From: Scalindua_A sp046757465
GTDB lineage: Bacteria; Planctomycetota; Brocadiia; Brocadiales; Scalinduaceae
Direction: 5' to 3'
DNA: 49,164 nt
Assembly: GCA_046757465.1 (NCBI GenBank)
Contig: JBHHYH010000016.1
Location: 1-49,164 of the forward strand
Part shown: in pieces, positions 24,713-34,380 of the stretch
How positions within the stretch are numbered: position 1 is the first letter of the stretch
Layout: the number at the start of each line of letters is the position of its first letter
Notes under the pieces: model-generated
Seen by the model: the letters and a program-made list of their open reading frames with translations, nothing else
What the model was told of the DNA's origin: nothing
Databases searched by the model: none
Program-made: the position numbers and the translations under genes

Positions 24713-25879
24713 TCAAACCTCTCGAAGTGAATCTACAATATTCATACGTGAAGCCCTGAAGGCAGGGAGTATTCCACCTGCAAGGCCCATAAAGAGAGAA
24801 AATGACATGGCCTTGATTATGATTCCCGGCGTAATAGCAAAACTAAAGGCCAGTTCGGAAAATGTCTGAAAATTCATCGTGGAAACGGTTATAAACTGAA
24901 GTAAAGATGCAAAGAATAGACCGGCACATCCTCCGAAAAAACCAAGGATAAAGGACTCCAGGAGAAAGGCAAAGAGAATGCTCGAACGCTGAAAACCAAG
25001 GGCACGCAGCGTACCAATTTCAGCCGTACGATTGGCCACCGCAGCATACATCGTGATCATGGCTCCTACTACTGCACCGATTGAGAATATGAGTGTCAAT
25101 GAAATGCCGAGTATACGCAAGAACGTTGCCATCGTCTCCGACTGTTTCAGGTAGTAATCTTTCTCCCGCAAGGCACCCAGCGTGAGTTGTGGGTTGCTTG
25201 AAATACGTTTCTTGAACCCTTGAAACAGGGAAGAATCCCTCAATCTGAAGATGACGGAAGAATACGTCTGTCGTCGAAATGACTGCATGAGCTGATCTGC
25301 ATCTCCCCAGATTTCTGAACTAAATCCCGTATCCCCAGCATCAAAGATTCCGACTATGTTCCATGAACGCATGGCAAAGAAAAGTGTCTTCCGTAACCCT
25401 GAACTTTTAAAGCGTTTTGCCACACTCTGGCCAACCACGATTTCAGACGTACCCCGCCGGGGCATACGCCCGGCCATGAGTTTTACCTGTGGCCGTAAAG
25501 AAAAGGAGTGCTTACCGATTCCGCGGATAACCACATTAGCAATACCGTCGCTGTTTTTCTTTTGCAGGGTAATGAGCACCAGCAGTTCTTTGGCAACGAG
25601 CCTTTGACCATCTTTACCAATGGCTATTTCTGGCAGGGTTTCCACGATAGATGCCTGGTGTCTATCAATCCTGCTCTGCACCTCTGTCTCAGCAGACCGC
25701 CTGAGGATGACCACATTATCACTCGATCCTGTCTCGACGAGGGTTTTTTGCAGGCCCTCTGCAAGCATGATTATGGAGGCAAATACAAATACAACGAGTG
25801 CCATGCCTGATGCTGTAAGAATCGTAGTTAAACGCCTTGTGAGGAGATTACGCAGGCAATAGAAAAAGAGAAGGTTCAC
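24713..25879 (-). CDS. ABC exporter permease 2 (FtsX/MacB type)
   Basis: 388 aa with one N-terminal membrane helix (about 14-38), a large extracytoplasmic domain (about 45-260), and three C-terminal helices from about 265. SIGAVVGAMITMYAAVANRTAEIGTLRALGF is the FtsX-family motif after the second helix, and GGILPAFRASRMNIVDSLREV is the usual C-terminus. Its GTG start at 25879 directly abuts the TAG of permease 1, with GGAGGATTGG upstream as ribosome site. Last gene of the four-gene operon, it would pair with permease 1 as a heterodimeric MacB/LolCE-like core. Confidence 0.93.
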   Translation of the reverse strand: MNLLFFYCLRNLLTRRLTTILTASGMALVVFVFASIIMLAEGLQKTLVETGSSDNVVILRRSAETEVQSRIDRHQASIVETLPEIAIGKDGQRLVAKELLVLITLQKKNSDGIANVVIRGIGKHSFSLRPQVKLMAGRMPRRGTSEIVVGQSVAKRFKSSGLRKTLFFAMRSWNIVGIFDAGDTGFSSEIWGDADQLMQSFRRQTYSSVIFRLRDSSLFQGFKKRISSNPQLTLGALREKDYYLKQSETMATFLRILGISLTLIFSIGAVVGAMITMYAAVANRTAEIGTLRALGFQRSSILFAFLLESFILGFFGGCAGLFFASLLQFITVSTMNFQTFSELAFSFAITPGIIIKAMSFSLFMGLAGGILPAFRASRMNIVDSLREV

Positions 25880-27034
25880 CTATCCAATCCTCCTGAGCCC
25901 TTCGGCAATCCTAACTGTAGAAGCCCTGAAGGCAGGAAATATCCCTGCTACAAACCCAACTATTACTGTAACCGTCAGGTCCAGATACATCGTTTCCCAT
26001 GTTATATTGAACACCGGAAAGAATCTACCCACGGCCTCTGAAAATCCCATGGCTGCAGGGAATGTCAGTAAGATACCCATAACCCCGCCAAAGGCCGTAA
26101 TCACCATGGATTCTCCAATAATGAGCAAGGTGATCTGCCAGGCATGAAAACCCAGTGTCTTAAATACGGCGTATTCTCCAATGCGCTCACGCACGGACAT
26201 ACCCATGGTATTAGCCACTACAGCAAGTATAATAAAAATGACAACAAGCGATACGAGCTGAACGGCTTTAATAATGGCCTCACTCATAGTAACGAAGCCC
26301 ATCTGAAATGCCTTTTCAGTTTCGGTAAGTGTCTCGGCAAGGGAATTCTTAAAAGTTCTATCGATTGAGTCTGCTGTTCTGGCTGCTGTATACGGATTTT
26401 CTATGCCAATAATATAAAAACCAACATGGTCCGCGGAAACAGGCTGATTCTTTTTTAGTGATTCATTGAGATAGTCCCAGTGGAAAAAAAATAGTGTCTC
26501 ATCTATATTCTTATCCCATCCATCATAAATACCGCATAATAGAAAGTCCCATTTTCCAGGAAAGATAGTTCCGGTAAGTGTTATCGTATCTCCAACACTC
26601 CAACCAAATTGCTCTGCAAGTTTCCTGCCTACCAAACATCCTTTCCTGTCACTGATAAACTTTCCCCTTTGATCATCCGGGATCACATACTCAGGATAAA
26701 GTTCCAGATAGCTCCTAGGTTCAACAGCGAAGTTTGCGAAAAAATTCTTTTTATCGATATAATAGCCACCAAACCAGTTGCCATAAGAGACGATTTTTAC
26801 ACCCTCAATGCGACGAATCTTGTCTCTATATGAAAGGGGTAATCTGAAGACCAGGGAGATTGAATTCCTCGTTATCAGGCGAGTTGCAGAAGAGGCCTCT
26901 ACTCCAATGTACCATGCATCAATTACGGTGCGAAGCAATCCGAAGGCAAGAATAGCCACAGCCATACCGCACACGGTCAGAAAGGTACGTAGCTTATGCC
27001 GGAAAGCGTTTCTAAAGAGGATCTTAAAGATCAT
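25880..27034 (-). CDS. ABC exporter permease 1 (FtsX/MacB type)
   Basis: 384 aa from the ATG at 27034 (MIFKILFRNAFRHKLRTFLT), which overlaps the ATPase gene by 11 bases. The open frame runs 55 codons further upstream, but that part is antisense-free overlap with the ATPase frame and lacks family similarity. Topology is one N-terminal helix, an external domain, and three C-terminal helices; VANTMGMSVRERIGEYAVFKTLGFH is the FtsX motif and GFVAGIFPAFRASTVRIAEGLRRIG the terminus. Acts with the ATPase and permease 2. Confidence 0.93.
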   Translation of the reverse strand: MIFKILFRNAFRHKLRTFLTVCGMAVAILAFGLLRTVIDAWYIGVEASSATRLITRNSISLVFRLPLSYRDKIRRIEGVKIVSYGNWFGGYYIDKKNFFANFAVEPRSYLELYPEYVIPDDQRGKFISDRKGCLVGRKLAEQFGWSVGDTITLTGTIFPGKWDFLLCGIYDGWDKNIDETLFFFHWDYLNESLKKNQPVSADHVGFYIIGIENPYTAARTADSIDRTFKNSLAETLTETEKAFQMGFVTMSEAIIKAVQLVSLVVIFIILAVVANTMGMSVRERIGEYAVFKTLGFHAWQITLLIIGESMVITAFGGVMGILLTFPAAMGFSEAVGRFFPVFNITWETMYLDLTVTVIVGFVAGIFPAFRASTVRIAEGLRRIG

Positions 27035-27713
27035 GACTGAGGATACCTTTGTCGAGATGTTCCATGGAATGTGCCCATTTGCCTGCCCATGGGTCATGAG
27101 TAACCATAATAATAGTCTTATCCAGGTCGCTATTAAGGTGACGCATAAGCTCAAGCACATTCTTAGCAGAAGCCCTGTCAAGATCGCCTGTAGGTTCATC
27201 AGCCACTAAAATGGCAGGATCAGTAACTACGGCTCTGGCAATGGCAACTCGTTGCTGCTGACCACCTGAGAGTTGATTTGGGTAGTGGCTAATGCGGTCT
27301 TCCATATTTACAATTTGCAAGGCTGCAGTTACGTGCGCCCTCCGCTCACTTCTGGAAAGTTCGGTCAAAAGGAGTGGTAATTCAACATTCTCAAAGGCAG
27401 TGAGCACGGGAATTAGATTATAAAATTGAAAAATAAAGCCCACGTTAACCGAACGCCAGAGGGCAAGATCAGTTTCAGAAAGTGTTGTAATACCCACTCC
27501 GCCTACTTCTATAGTGCCACTGTCCACATGGTCCAGTCCTGCAATGAGGTTTAGGAGCGTACTCTTCCCGGAACCTGAAGGGCCCATAAGTGCAAGAAAC
27601 TCTCCCCTCTCTATTTCAAGCGAGATATTCTCAAGTACACGTATGATCTGGCTGTCCCTTTGATATGACTTACTTACGTTATTAATAGATACAATCAGTT
27701 CTTTATCTTGCAT
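27024..27713 (-). CDS. ABC transporter ATP-binding protein (LolD/MacB type)
   Basis: 229 aa. GPSGSGKST is Walker A (about residues 44-52), FQFYNLIPVLTAFENVELP contains the Q-loop, LSGGQQQRVAIARA is the ABC signature, ILVADEPTGDLD the Walker B, and MVTHDPWA the H-loop. The ATG immediately follows the TGA of the adaptor gene with no gap. It powers the two permeases downstream. Substrate is not determined; such sets export lipoproteins, peptides, macrolides or lipids. Confidence 0.95.
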   Translation of the reverse strand: MQDKELIVSINNVSKSYQRDSQIIRVLENISLEIERGEFLALMGPSGSGKSTLLNLIAGLDHVDSGTIEVGGVGITTLSETDLALWRSVNVGFIFQFYNLIPVLTAFENVELPLLLTELSRSERRAHVTAALQIVNMEDRISHYPNQLSGGQQQRVAIARAVVTDPAILVADEPTGDLDRASAKNVLELMRHLNSDLDKTIIMVTHDPWAGKWAHSMEHLDKGILSHDL

Positions 27714-28931
27714 TCACTCTTCAATAATTTTTACCTTTTTCCCGTCTCTTATTTTGCCATGTGGTGACAACACTACCCTGTCTCCTGTTTCAATACCCGA
27801 TAGAATTTCAACCATGCTATCAAGCCTTCTTCCTGTCTCAATCTTCTTTTCCATTGCACGGTTTTCCACTACTACATAGACGACATCCTGTCCTCTGGAT
27901 TTAGCTATCGTTGAGACAGGTACCGCTTTCACAGGTTTTTGCTCTTTTTTTGTAACTTCTCGCTTGAGAAATGCTACCTTGGCGCTCATTTCTGGAATGA
28001 TGCGTGAGTCTTTTTCTATGAATGCAATCTTGACCAGCACCGATGCCTTGCTCCGGTCAGCAGTGGGCACGATCATATGCACTTTTCCACGGAACCTTTC
28101 ATTCGGTAACGCATCCAATTGAATTTCACACGGTTGACCTACCTTGACCTGTTCGATATTCGATTCTGAAACATCTGCCTCCACTTGAAGGGAATCCTTG
28201 TCCGCAATTGTCACCACAGAGGCACTAACGTTGGCCGCTGCACCTATAGGCGTTACCATATCACCGACATCTGCATTTTTAGTAAGCACAACGGCATCAA
28301 ATGGCGCCCTGATATAGGTATATTCAAGATTTACCTCGGCTTCTTTTAATGCGGCCTCGGCAGCCTGAAGTGCTGCCTTCTTGGCTGCTACAGCCGCAAT
28401 ATCACTTTTGTGTCTGGCCTCAGCAATATCAAACTCAGATTGGGAAGCAACTTTATCCTTCAATAACTCTTTAGTACGGTCGAAAGCAAGAGATGCTTCG
28501 GTGAGTTCAGCTTCAGAATGCTTCAGCTCAAAACTGGCAACTTCAATATTGGCCTTTGCTTTAACAATCGCTGCCAGAAAATCCTTATTTTCCAATGTAG
28601 CAATGATATCTCCTTTTTTCACTTTACTTCCTTCCTCAACAAACAGTGAAACAAGCCAGCTCGTAATCTTTGAGGAAACTGCTGACTTGCGCTGTGCGAC
28701 CACGTACCCGCTGGCATTTAGTAGTGTGAAGGTCTGAGAAGGATATATTAACGTCACATTTGCAATCTCCACCTTTCTTGCAGGTCTCAAAATACCAGTC
28801 CCATATAGGATTCCACCAAAAGCAAAAATGGCCAATACTATAAACAGGAGAAAATACCTTTGACGCTTATTTCGTTGTGTCTGAAATTTTGTCCTCTCAA
28901 TGCGAAGCCTTGAAAGATCATCAACGTCCAT
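27714..28931 (-). CDS. Membrane-fusion adaptor of the ABC exporter (MacA/HlyD type)
   Basis: 405 aa from the ATG at 28931 (MDVDDLSRLRIERTKF), preferred over an upstream start at 28958 because TAAGGAAC lies about 9 bases before it. One membrane helix (about 28-47) follows a basic cytoplasmic start. Then comes a lipoyl half-motif (ISSWLVS-like, VEEGSKVKKGDIIATLENKDF), a long helical hairpin (about 100-190) rich in Ala and Glu, the second lipoyl half (YTYIRAPFDAVVLTKNADVGDMV), and a beta-barrel part. It bridges the inner-membrane permeases toward the outer layer. No TolC-like gene is adjacent. First gene of the operon. Confidence 0.93.
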   Translation of the reverse strand: MDVDDLSRLRIERTKFQTQRNKRQRYFLLFIVLAIFAFGGILYGTGILRPARKVEIANVTLIYPSQTFTLLNASGYVVAQRKSAVSSKITSWLVSLFVEEGSKVKKGDIIATLENKDFLAAIVKAKANIEVASFELKHSEAELTEASLAFDRTKELLKDKVASQSEFDIAEARHKSDIAAVAAKKAALQAAEAALKEAEVNLEYTYIRAPFDAVVLTKNADVGDMVTPIGAAANVSASVVTIADKDSLQVEADVSESNIEQVKVGQPCEIQLDALPNERFRGKVHMIVPTADRSKASVLVKIAFIEKDSRIIPEMSAKVAFLKREVTKKEQKPVKAVPVSTIAKSRGQDVVYVVVENRAMEKKIETGRRLDSMVEILSGIETGDRVVLSPHGKIRDGKKVKIIEE

Positions 28932-28962
28932 GAATAAATGTTCCTTATACTTTAACAAGCTA

Positions 28963-29013
28963 ACCCCCTCACCCTAACCCTCTCCCCTGGGGGAGATGGG
29001 ATGGTGAGGGGGG
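28963..29013. repeat. Pyrimidine/purine-rich hairpin element
   Basis: ACCCCCTCACCCTAACCCTC faces GGGAGATGGGATGGTGAGGG with a CCCTGGGGG centre. A similar hairpin is at 43921-43978. It lies at the upstream end of the exporter operon, in a 1.2-kb gap (28932-30131) with no supported gene. From about 29070 to 29240 the gap holds degenerate copies of ATTCTTCGC / TCATTCTGA-type repeat sequence. Confidence 0.7.
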
Positions 29014-29346
29014 ATAACTGTATTTTATTGCCTTATAAGCACTTAAAATGGAAATTCATATACTATCAAGTTAGATTCTTCGCGGAGTTTGTCCTGAGCC
29101 AGAATCATTAGATTCTTCACTTCGTTCTGAATGACAGAAGGCGAAGGACACAGAACGACACTTTTATCACCACGATGTCATTCTGAAGAACCCTGCCCTG
29201 TCATTCTGAGTGAGCAAAGCGACCGAAGAATCTTATCTTTGAAATTCCTAGACATTGGTGTAGTCAATAATACCTTTTTCCTGGCCTAGTTTCACGACAT
29301 TGTTTTCATAAAATTTCATAAGCTTAAGAATACAGAGAAGTCATAT

Positions 29347-29536
29347 TAAACCTAAGTTGAGCGATTTTTCCTATAATTAATCTAACCTCCCCTTTGTCCC
29401 CTCCTTAACAAGGAGGGGAAGAGCGTTGCGAAGGGGTGGTTTTTATGTCACTTACTATATAATATAAATTTACAAGTAACTACTGTATTAAAAACATTAG
29501 CACTATTGAGCTTTAAAATCGCTCAACTTAGGTTGA
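29347..29536. mobile_element. MITE-like element, family 2, copy 1
   Basis: The 20-base arms AACCTAAGTTGAGCGATTTT (29349-29368) and AAAATCGCTCAACTTAGGTT (29515-29534) are perfect inverted repeats 186 bases end to end. The interior has a CCCCTTTGTCCCCTCC / GGAGGGGAAGAG hairpin (29388-29440) and no gene. The frame at 29506-29778 begins in the right arm and is not supported. Confidence 0.8.
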
Positions 29537-30131
29537 ACATGATTGAGAAAACAAAGATAAAAGATTTTATTGTTTTATTCTTCGATAATAAACTGAATCC
29601 CCCTTGTCCTCTCTATCAGAGAAGTGAAGGGGGATTACAAATACAAACTTATTTTCCACTTTCAAATATTTCATCTAACCATACTAATGTGTGTACTGCA
29701 AGAGCAATTTTAACGTTAGGACTTCATGGTATTTACACAAGAGAATTGGCAAAAAAAGCTGATTTAAAAGATGAATAGAAAAGACAAAGAGGATGTTTTA
29801 TGTAAAGTAATTATGTATCAAGTTGAGACCTGACACTCACTTCCACTCATCAGTTTGGTAGTATTGGAAAGAATGGTAACTTGTACCTATATGCATACTA
29901 TTTCTTACATTATTCAATATTTTTTTAGGCAAATTAACTGGTAATCTTCTTTTGTCAACCATTTCCTTACTATAATAAAGCATTTGATCAACTTCAGAAC
30001 GAAAGGATAATATATTCATTTTAATGTTTCAAGAAAATATAGATAGTGTATAGAGAACAAAATTGGAACAACAGCCCAATATTTATTCCGAATTCATTGC
30101 CTTGTGTGTGTAGAGTTGTGAGTCAAAAATC

Positions 30132-30755
30132 CTAATGCCGTTTAACCAACCTGTCGATATCTGCAATACAGATTTGAGACCAATTTTCATACTTCTTGAT
30201 ATCTTTTTGCAGACTTGAAATTGTTACGAATTTACCTTCATTGATAGATTTCTCTCTCGATTTCACATCTGGACTCTCTAAATAAAAAATGTAAACTATT
30301 CCAAAATGCACCTTACCAACATCATTACTGTCGTCATTTATCAATCCAGCTATCCATTGTAAATATGAAGATGTTATTTCGACCTCTTCATTTAATTCGC
30401 GTCTCATTGCATCCTTGTAAGGTACATCAAATAAATTGACATCATCCACAGAAATGTGGCCTCCAATACCAATTGAATAGTTACTAAAGAGTCTTTTTTC
30501 TGATAGTAATTTACCCCTGCGGTAGGAAAACAAAGAATCCTTATATGAAAGTATTACATAAGGTATTATTTGTTTGTAGGATGGATCAGATTCAACATCT
30601 TTGCGCTTTTTGAATATTGTTTTGTTTCTATCCTCAATTAAGCAAAAATATTTTTCCGTATCGAAATGTATTCCCTGAAAGTATCCTGCTTCCCACAATA
30701 CACTTGATGGTATTACCATGACATATTCATCTGTTTGTTTTAACATACGGCTCAT
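30132..30755 (-). CDS. Nudix-like hydrolase
   Basis: 207 aa. A mid-protein motif GGHISVDDVNL...DAMRRELNEEVEI (about residues 98-127) matches the Nudix box GxxxxxExxxxxxxREUxEExGU with an insertion between the Gly part and the REL/EE part. Upstream, IIPYVILSYKDSLFSYRRG and downstream HFGIVYIFYLES resemble the predicted phosphoesterase branch of the family (COG4112-like). Cytoplasmic; it would cleave a nucleoside diphosphate-type bond, but the extended motif makes substrate and activity uncertain. Start ATG at 30755, a second ATG four codons in. Isolated gene. Confidence 0.7.
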   Translation of the reverse strand: MSRMLKQTDEYVMVIPSSVLWEAGYFQGIHFDTEKYFCLIEDRNKTIFKKRKDVESDPSYKQIIPYVILSYKDSLFSYRRGKLLSEKRLFSNYSIGIGGHISVDDVNLFDVPYKDAMRRELNEEVEITSSYLQWIAGLINDDSNDVGKVHFGIVYIFYLESPDVKSREKSINEGKFVTISSLQKDIKKYENWSQICIADIDRLVKRH

Positions 30756-31139
30756 TAAGATTCCATTCTAGGCCAAGAAATGTTGCCCGCAAATATAAAT
30801 GTATGTGAAACGCTTACTTGTTTACACAAGCATAAGTTATGTCGCTAGCTAAATATGAAAGTGTATGGACGCTTACGGAAGTAATTAGTTTCCAGACATC
30901 TAACCGGAAACATAATTCTCCGGCGATATTTTAGAATGTGATGAAAGAGGTTTGAACTTCCTCTCCCGTCTAACATTACTTTTTATGGAGCTGCAATAAG
31001 TAGTTATTCTTACTCTTTATTAATTGAATGTCAACATGAAATAGCCTGAAAACTATTTACAAGTTAAACATCAGGATTCACAGGGATATTACAGGTTAGA
31101 TGTGGTTTGGGATGGGGTAGATGGCCTATTATCAAATGT
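30756..31139. other. Gap between the Nudix gene and uvrC
   Basis: A 384-base space. I see no gene, strong hairpin or shared repeat in it. It probably contains the promoter of the Nudix-like gene, whose strand reads leftward, but no clear -35/-10 pair stands out. Confidence 0.4.
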
Positions 31140-33062
31140 CTAAGATACAATTGAATGGAAATAATTGTATATGTCTCTTGCATCTTTTGAAGTAATACTT
31201 CTTACTTTCTCTAATTCATCCAGTGAGGCGTTTCGTATCTTCTGAATGTTTCCGAAATGCTTCAATATGTTTTTCTTCTTCACCTTTCCAATACCCTTAA
31301 TCTTATCAAGAGGGGATTCTGGTTTATACTGCTTCTTACGCAATTTCCTGTGATATGCCAACGCAAAACGATGTGCCTCATCACGAACATTTTCTAAAAG
31401 CCTTAGCTCAGAAGACTCCTGACCCAACACAATCGCATCGGCCTTTCCGCACACAAACACACGCTCATCCAGTTTTTGTCTTGAGGTCTTTTCGCCTGCA
31501 TATTTCCTCTTACCATTCCTCTTACTTTTAGCAAGCGCAACAACGTCCACCCTGTCAATGCCAAGCTCGTCAAATACCTTCATGGCAATACCCAACTGCC
31601 CCTTCCCACCATCCATAACAGCAAGGTCCGGGAAATCATCCTCCTTAAATGCTCTCGAATATCTCCTTGTTAACACCTCGTACATCATTGCGTAATCGTC
31701 TGATTGGGACACTGTCTTAACCTTGTACCTCTTATACTTACTCTTTACGGGTACACCATTTTCAAACGTAACCATAGACCCGACAGCTTGCCTCCCTCTA
31801 ATATTCGAAATATCAAAACACTCTATCCTTTTTGGTAAATTCTTAAGGTTCAGTTGCTGTTTAAGAGAATTTAATACGGATTCGATATCTTCACCCATCA
31901 TGTGACGAATCTTAAATGCATTTTCCGCATTCTTTATTGCCATTCCTACCAGCTTCATCTTCCCACCACGCTTTGGACATATAACGTTAACCTTGTGCCC
32001 TTTTTGTTCGCTAAGCAATTCTTCTAATATTCCCTTATCCTCACTCTCAACGGGTATGATTACCTCGTCCGGGGTAAATCTTGTATGCCCGTAAAACTGA
32101 TTAAGAAAGGAACGGAAGATATCATTCGGTGTATTATCAATGGTTGGGAATCTATACGATGCTATATCTTCAAGGTTTCCCCTCCGTACAAACATTGCCT
32201 GAATCTGTATATCATTTCCTTCCCCATAATAACCAAAGACATCCCTATCCATAAAGTCCATAGTGCGAATCTTTTGTCTTTCCACTGTCTTCTCTATTGC
32301 GCTTATGCGGTCCCTGATCTTTGCGGCCCTTTCGTATTTCATTGACTTTGATTCTTCAACCATCTTCTTCCTCAAGACCCTCAATAACTCATCATTCTTA
32401 CCCCTTAATAAGAGGATAACCTCTTGCAGTATTTCTTTATACGTTTTCTCGTCAACCAGATCACAACACGGCGCCACACATTTTTCTATCTGGTGATATA
32501 GACAGGGTCTCACCCTGCTTTTAAAGACATTGTCCGAGCATTTTCTGATAGGAAACAAGCTATGTATAAATCTCAGTGTTTCCCGCACCGCCTTTGCAGA
32601 AGAATATGGCCCAAAATACAGGACACCATTTTTCTTGCCTGCCCGTCTGCTGTTTGTCGAGCGAGCTCCTTTACCAGAATGAGACTCGATCTGCCTGACA
32701 ATAACCGGATAAGGAAACTTCTCGTTCAGGTCCAGCTTGATAGACACAAACGTCTTATCATCACGGAGATTAATGTTAAACCTGGGCTTGAATTGTTTAA
32801 TCAGATTATTCTCAAGAATGAGCGCTTCTTTCTCTGTATCCGTTAAGACAAAGTCAATATCGGCAATCCTCTTTACGAGGAAGCTTACGAATAACCTTTC
32901 GTCCCTGGAACTCTGAAAGTAACTTCTGACACGGCTTCTGAGGTTTATGGCCTTGCCCACATAGATAACCTTATTCTTAGAATCCTTCATAAGGTATACG
33001 CCCGTGCCGGTAGGAATAGTCTCAAGTTTTCTTGATAAATTTGTATTCTTTTTCACAATCAT
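31140..33062 (-). CDS. uvrC: UvrABC excinuclease subunit C
   Basis: 640 aa. It makes both incisions around DNA lesions with UvrA-UvrB. The GIY-YIG nuclease domain lies at the start (GVYLMKDSKNKVIYVGKAIN), the UvrB-binding UVR helix follows near residue 240 (KMVEESKSMKYERAAKIRDR), the RNase-H-like nuclease in the second half begins RIECFDISNIRG (Asp) and includes VMDGGKGQL and the DEAHRFA His motif, and two helix-hairpin-helix units end the protein (LDKIKGIGKVKKKNILKHF). Full length for the family. Start ATG at 33062. Stands alone. Confidence 0.97.
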   Translation of the reverse strand: MIVKKNTNLSRKLETIPTGTGVYLMKDSKNKVIYVGKAINLRSRVRSYFQSSRDERLFVSFLVKRIADIDFVLTDTEKEALILENNLIKQFKPRFNINLRDDKTFVSIKLDLNEKFPYPVIVRQIESHSGKGARSTNSRRAGKKNGVLYFGPYSSAKAVRETLRFIHSLFPIRKCSDNVFKSRVRPCLYHQIEKCVAPCCDLVDEKTYKEILQEVILLLRGKNDELLRVLRKKMVEESKSMKYERAAKIRDRISAIEKTVERQKIRTMDFMDRDVFGYYGEGNDIQIQAMFVRRGNLEDIASYRFPTIDNTPNDIFRSFLNQFYGHTRFTPDEVIIPVESEDKGILEELLSEQKGHKVNVICPKRGGKMKLVGMAIKNAENAFKIRHMMGEDIESVLNSLKQQLNLKNLPKRIECFDISNIRGRQAVGSMVTFENGVPVKSKYKRYKVKTVSQSDDYAMMYEVLTRRYSRAFKEDDFPDLAVMDGGKGQLGIAMKVFDELGIDRVDVVALAKSKRNGKRKYAGEKTSRQKLDERVFVCGKADAIVLGQESSELRLLENVRDEAHRFALAYHRKLRKKQYKPESPLDKIKGIGKVKKKNILKHFGNIQKIRNASLDELEKVRSITSKDARDIYNYFHSIVS

Positions 33063-33125
33063 TCCTCTGTTAATTTATATATAGTAGACGAAATAGCTAA
33101 GATTTTATCCACCGATGTCATCCCC

Positions 33126-33300
33126 CCCCACAGCTTGCTCGCTTGCGCTTCGTAAGCTAGCAATGGGGGCGGGATCTCTTAGGTTGTTAAGTTGTTGAAA
33201 TCATTAGATCCTGAAAGAGATGCTGAAACCGAAGGTCCTGAATTTAGTTCAGGATCTATTCAGCATGACATTTTTCAGGACCTGGTTCAGAATGACACCC
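33126..33300. repeat. Interspersed palindromic repeat
   Basis: The 467-base gap 33063-33529 has no gene. At 33126-33172 CAGCTTGCTCGCTTGCGC faces GTAAGCTAGCAATGGGGG, the same hairpin module as 21842-21888. At 33230-33300 TCCTGAATTTAGTTCAGGA is a palindrome, followed by CTGGTTCAGAATGACA. No family-1 ends are visible. A short match to the glnS-flanking repeat lies just after, at 33318-33337. Confidence 0.7.
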
Positions 33301-33529
33301 TAAAATCCTACTAAAACTACTAAAATAATGACTTTTTGAAAACGCGCATTTTTCTTGCCGAACAGTATTGGGACAGGCATCTTTTTTATAAAAAAAGAAA
33401 CCTGTCCCTTTAGGATCTTTAAGTCACATTTATAATAACAAAAATTATCCCCTCCATAAATTAATTTTCTGATATTGTATACACGTAATTTACATTGAAT
33501 ATCGTAAATTTCAAGATATACTGAAAACC

Positions 33530-34198
33530 ATGACTTATAAAGCCGCTATCTTCGACCTCGACGGGACACTGCTGGATACACTGGAAGACCTGGGCAATGC
33601 CGTGAACCGAGTCCTTACAGTAAATGGATTTCCCACGCATGAAATGGACGCCTACCGCTATTACGTAGGCGACGGTGAAGTCATGCTCTTTACCAGAGCA
33701 CTGCCTGAAGAGAAGCGGAGTGATAAAATCATCCGTACCTGCCTGGAAGAGTACCGTCAAGATTATGGTCAGAACTGGAATGTGAACACGAAACCTTACG
33801 ATGGCGTGGAGGAAATGTTGGATGCATTGGTGGTGCATGGCCTTAAGCTGGCGATACTATCCAATAAACCGCACGAATTTACAAAGCTGTGCGTGTCCGG
33901 ACTCCTGTCGAACTGGACGTTTGACGTGGTGCTTGGGCAGCAAGAACAAATTCCCCGTAAACCTGACCCTGCAGGTGCATTAAAAATAGCTGAGGAATTA
34001 AATATCCCGCCATCAGGGTTTCTCTACCTCGGTGATACTGCTATAGACATGAAGACGGCTACAGCCGCAGGCATGTTCCCCGTGGGAGTGCTGTGGGGTT
34101 TTCGTCCAGCAGAAGAATTACAACAAAGCGGGGCACAGGTCTTAATCAAGCGGCCAATGGACATCATGAACCTCCTGAACACAAAAAGCATATCTTAA
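33530..34198 (+). CDS. gph: HAD-family phosphoglycolate phosphatase-like
   Basis: 222 aa, HAD hydrolase subclass IA. FDLDGTLLDT (motif I, with nucleophile Asp9 and acid/base Asp11), LSNK (motif II, about 111-114), PRKPDP (motif III Lys) and LGDTAIDMKTA (motif IV) are all present; a helical cap lies between about 18 and 90. Phosphoglycolate phosphatase is the most likely member, but other sugar phosphates are possible. Composition is richer in GC than the flanks. The TAA stop (34196-34198) is provided by the left end of a MITE-like element, so the C terminus may have been altered by its insertion. No clear ribosome site. Confidence 0.85.
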   Translation: MTYKAAIFDLDGTLLDTLEDLGNAVNRVLTVNGFPTHEMDAYRYYVGDGEVMLFTRALPEEKRSDKIIRTCLEEYRQDYGQNWNVNTKPYDGVEEMLDALVVHGLKLAILSNKPHEFTKLCVSGLLSNWTFDVVLGQQEQIPRKPDPAGALKIAEELNIPPSGFLYLGDTAIDMKTATAAGMFPVGVLWGFRPAEELQQSGAQVLIKRPMDIMNLLNTKSIS

Positions 34199-34380
34199 TT
34201 AGTATCTGTTGCGGTAACACTATTTTGTCACCCTGAATCCTGTGCTGAACACGTTTCAGTATCGTTTCAGGGTCTCTGATCCTAAACTTGTCGGGACTCA
34301 GGATTTATATATATAGATTCTGAATCAAGTTCAGAATGACATTTTTGGGCTTTTAAGCTTTCCGCGACAGATACTAATTA
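34196..34380. mobile_element. MITE-like element, family 1, copy B
   Basis: Ends TAATTAGTATCTGTTGCGG (34196) and CCGCGACAGATACTAATTA (34380) are inverted. Interior at 34234-34260 and 34310-34340 has ATCCTGTGCTGAACA and TTCTGAATCAAGTTCAGAA palindromes. Its left end overlaps the gph stop codon. Confidence 0.8.

Noticed and set aside
27035..27199. Longer N-terminus of permease 1
   Set aside because: The 55 extra codons are the ATPase gene read in another frame; the family's N-terminus begins at the ATG at 27034.
29506..29778. 90-codon open frame between the exporter operon and the Nudix gene
   Set aside because: It begins in the right arm of a MITE-like element and reads through a CCCCTTG-type repeat; the last 25 residues look protein-like, but no start or family supports a gene.
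29837..30019. 60-codon open frame, minus strand
   Set aside because: No ribosome site and no similarity; possibly a fragment but not supportable.
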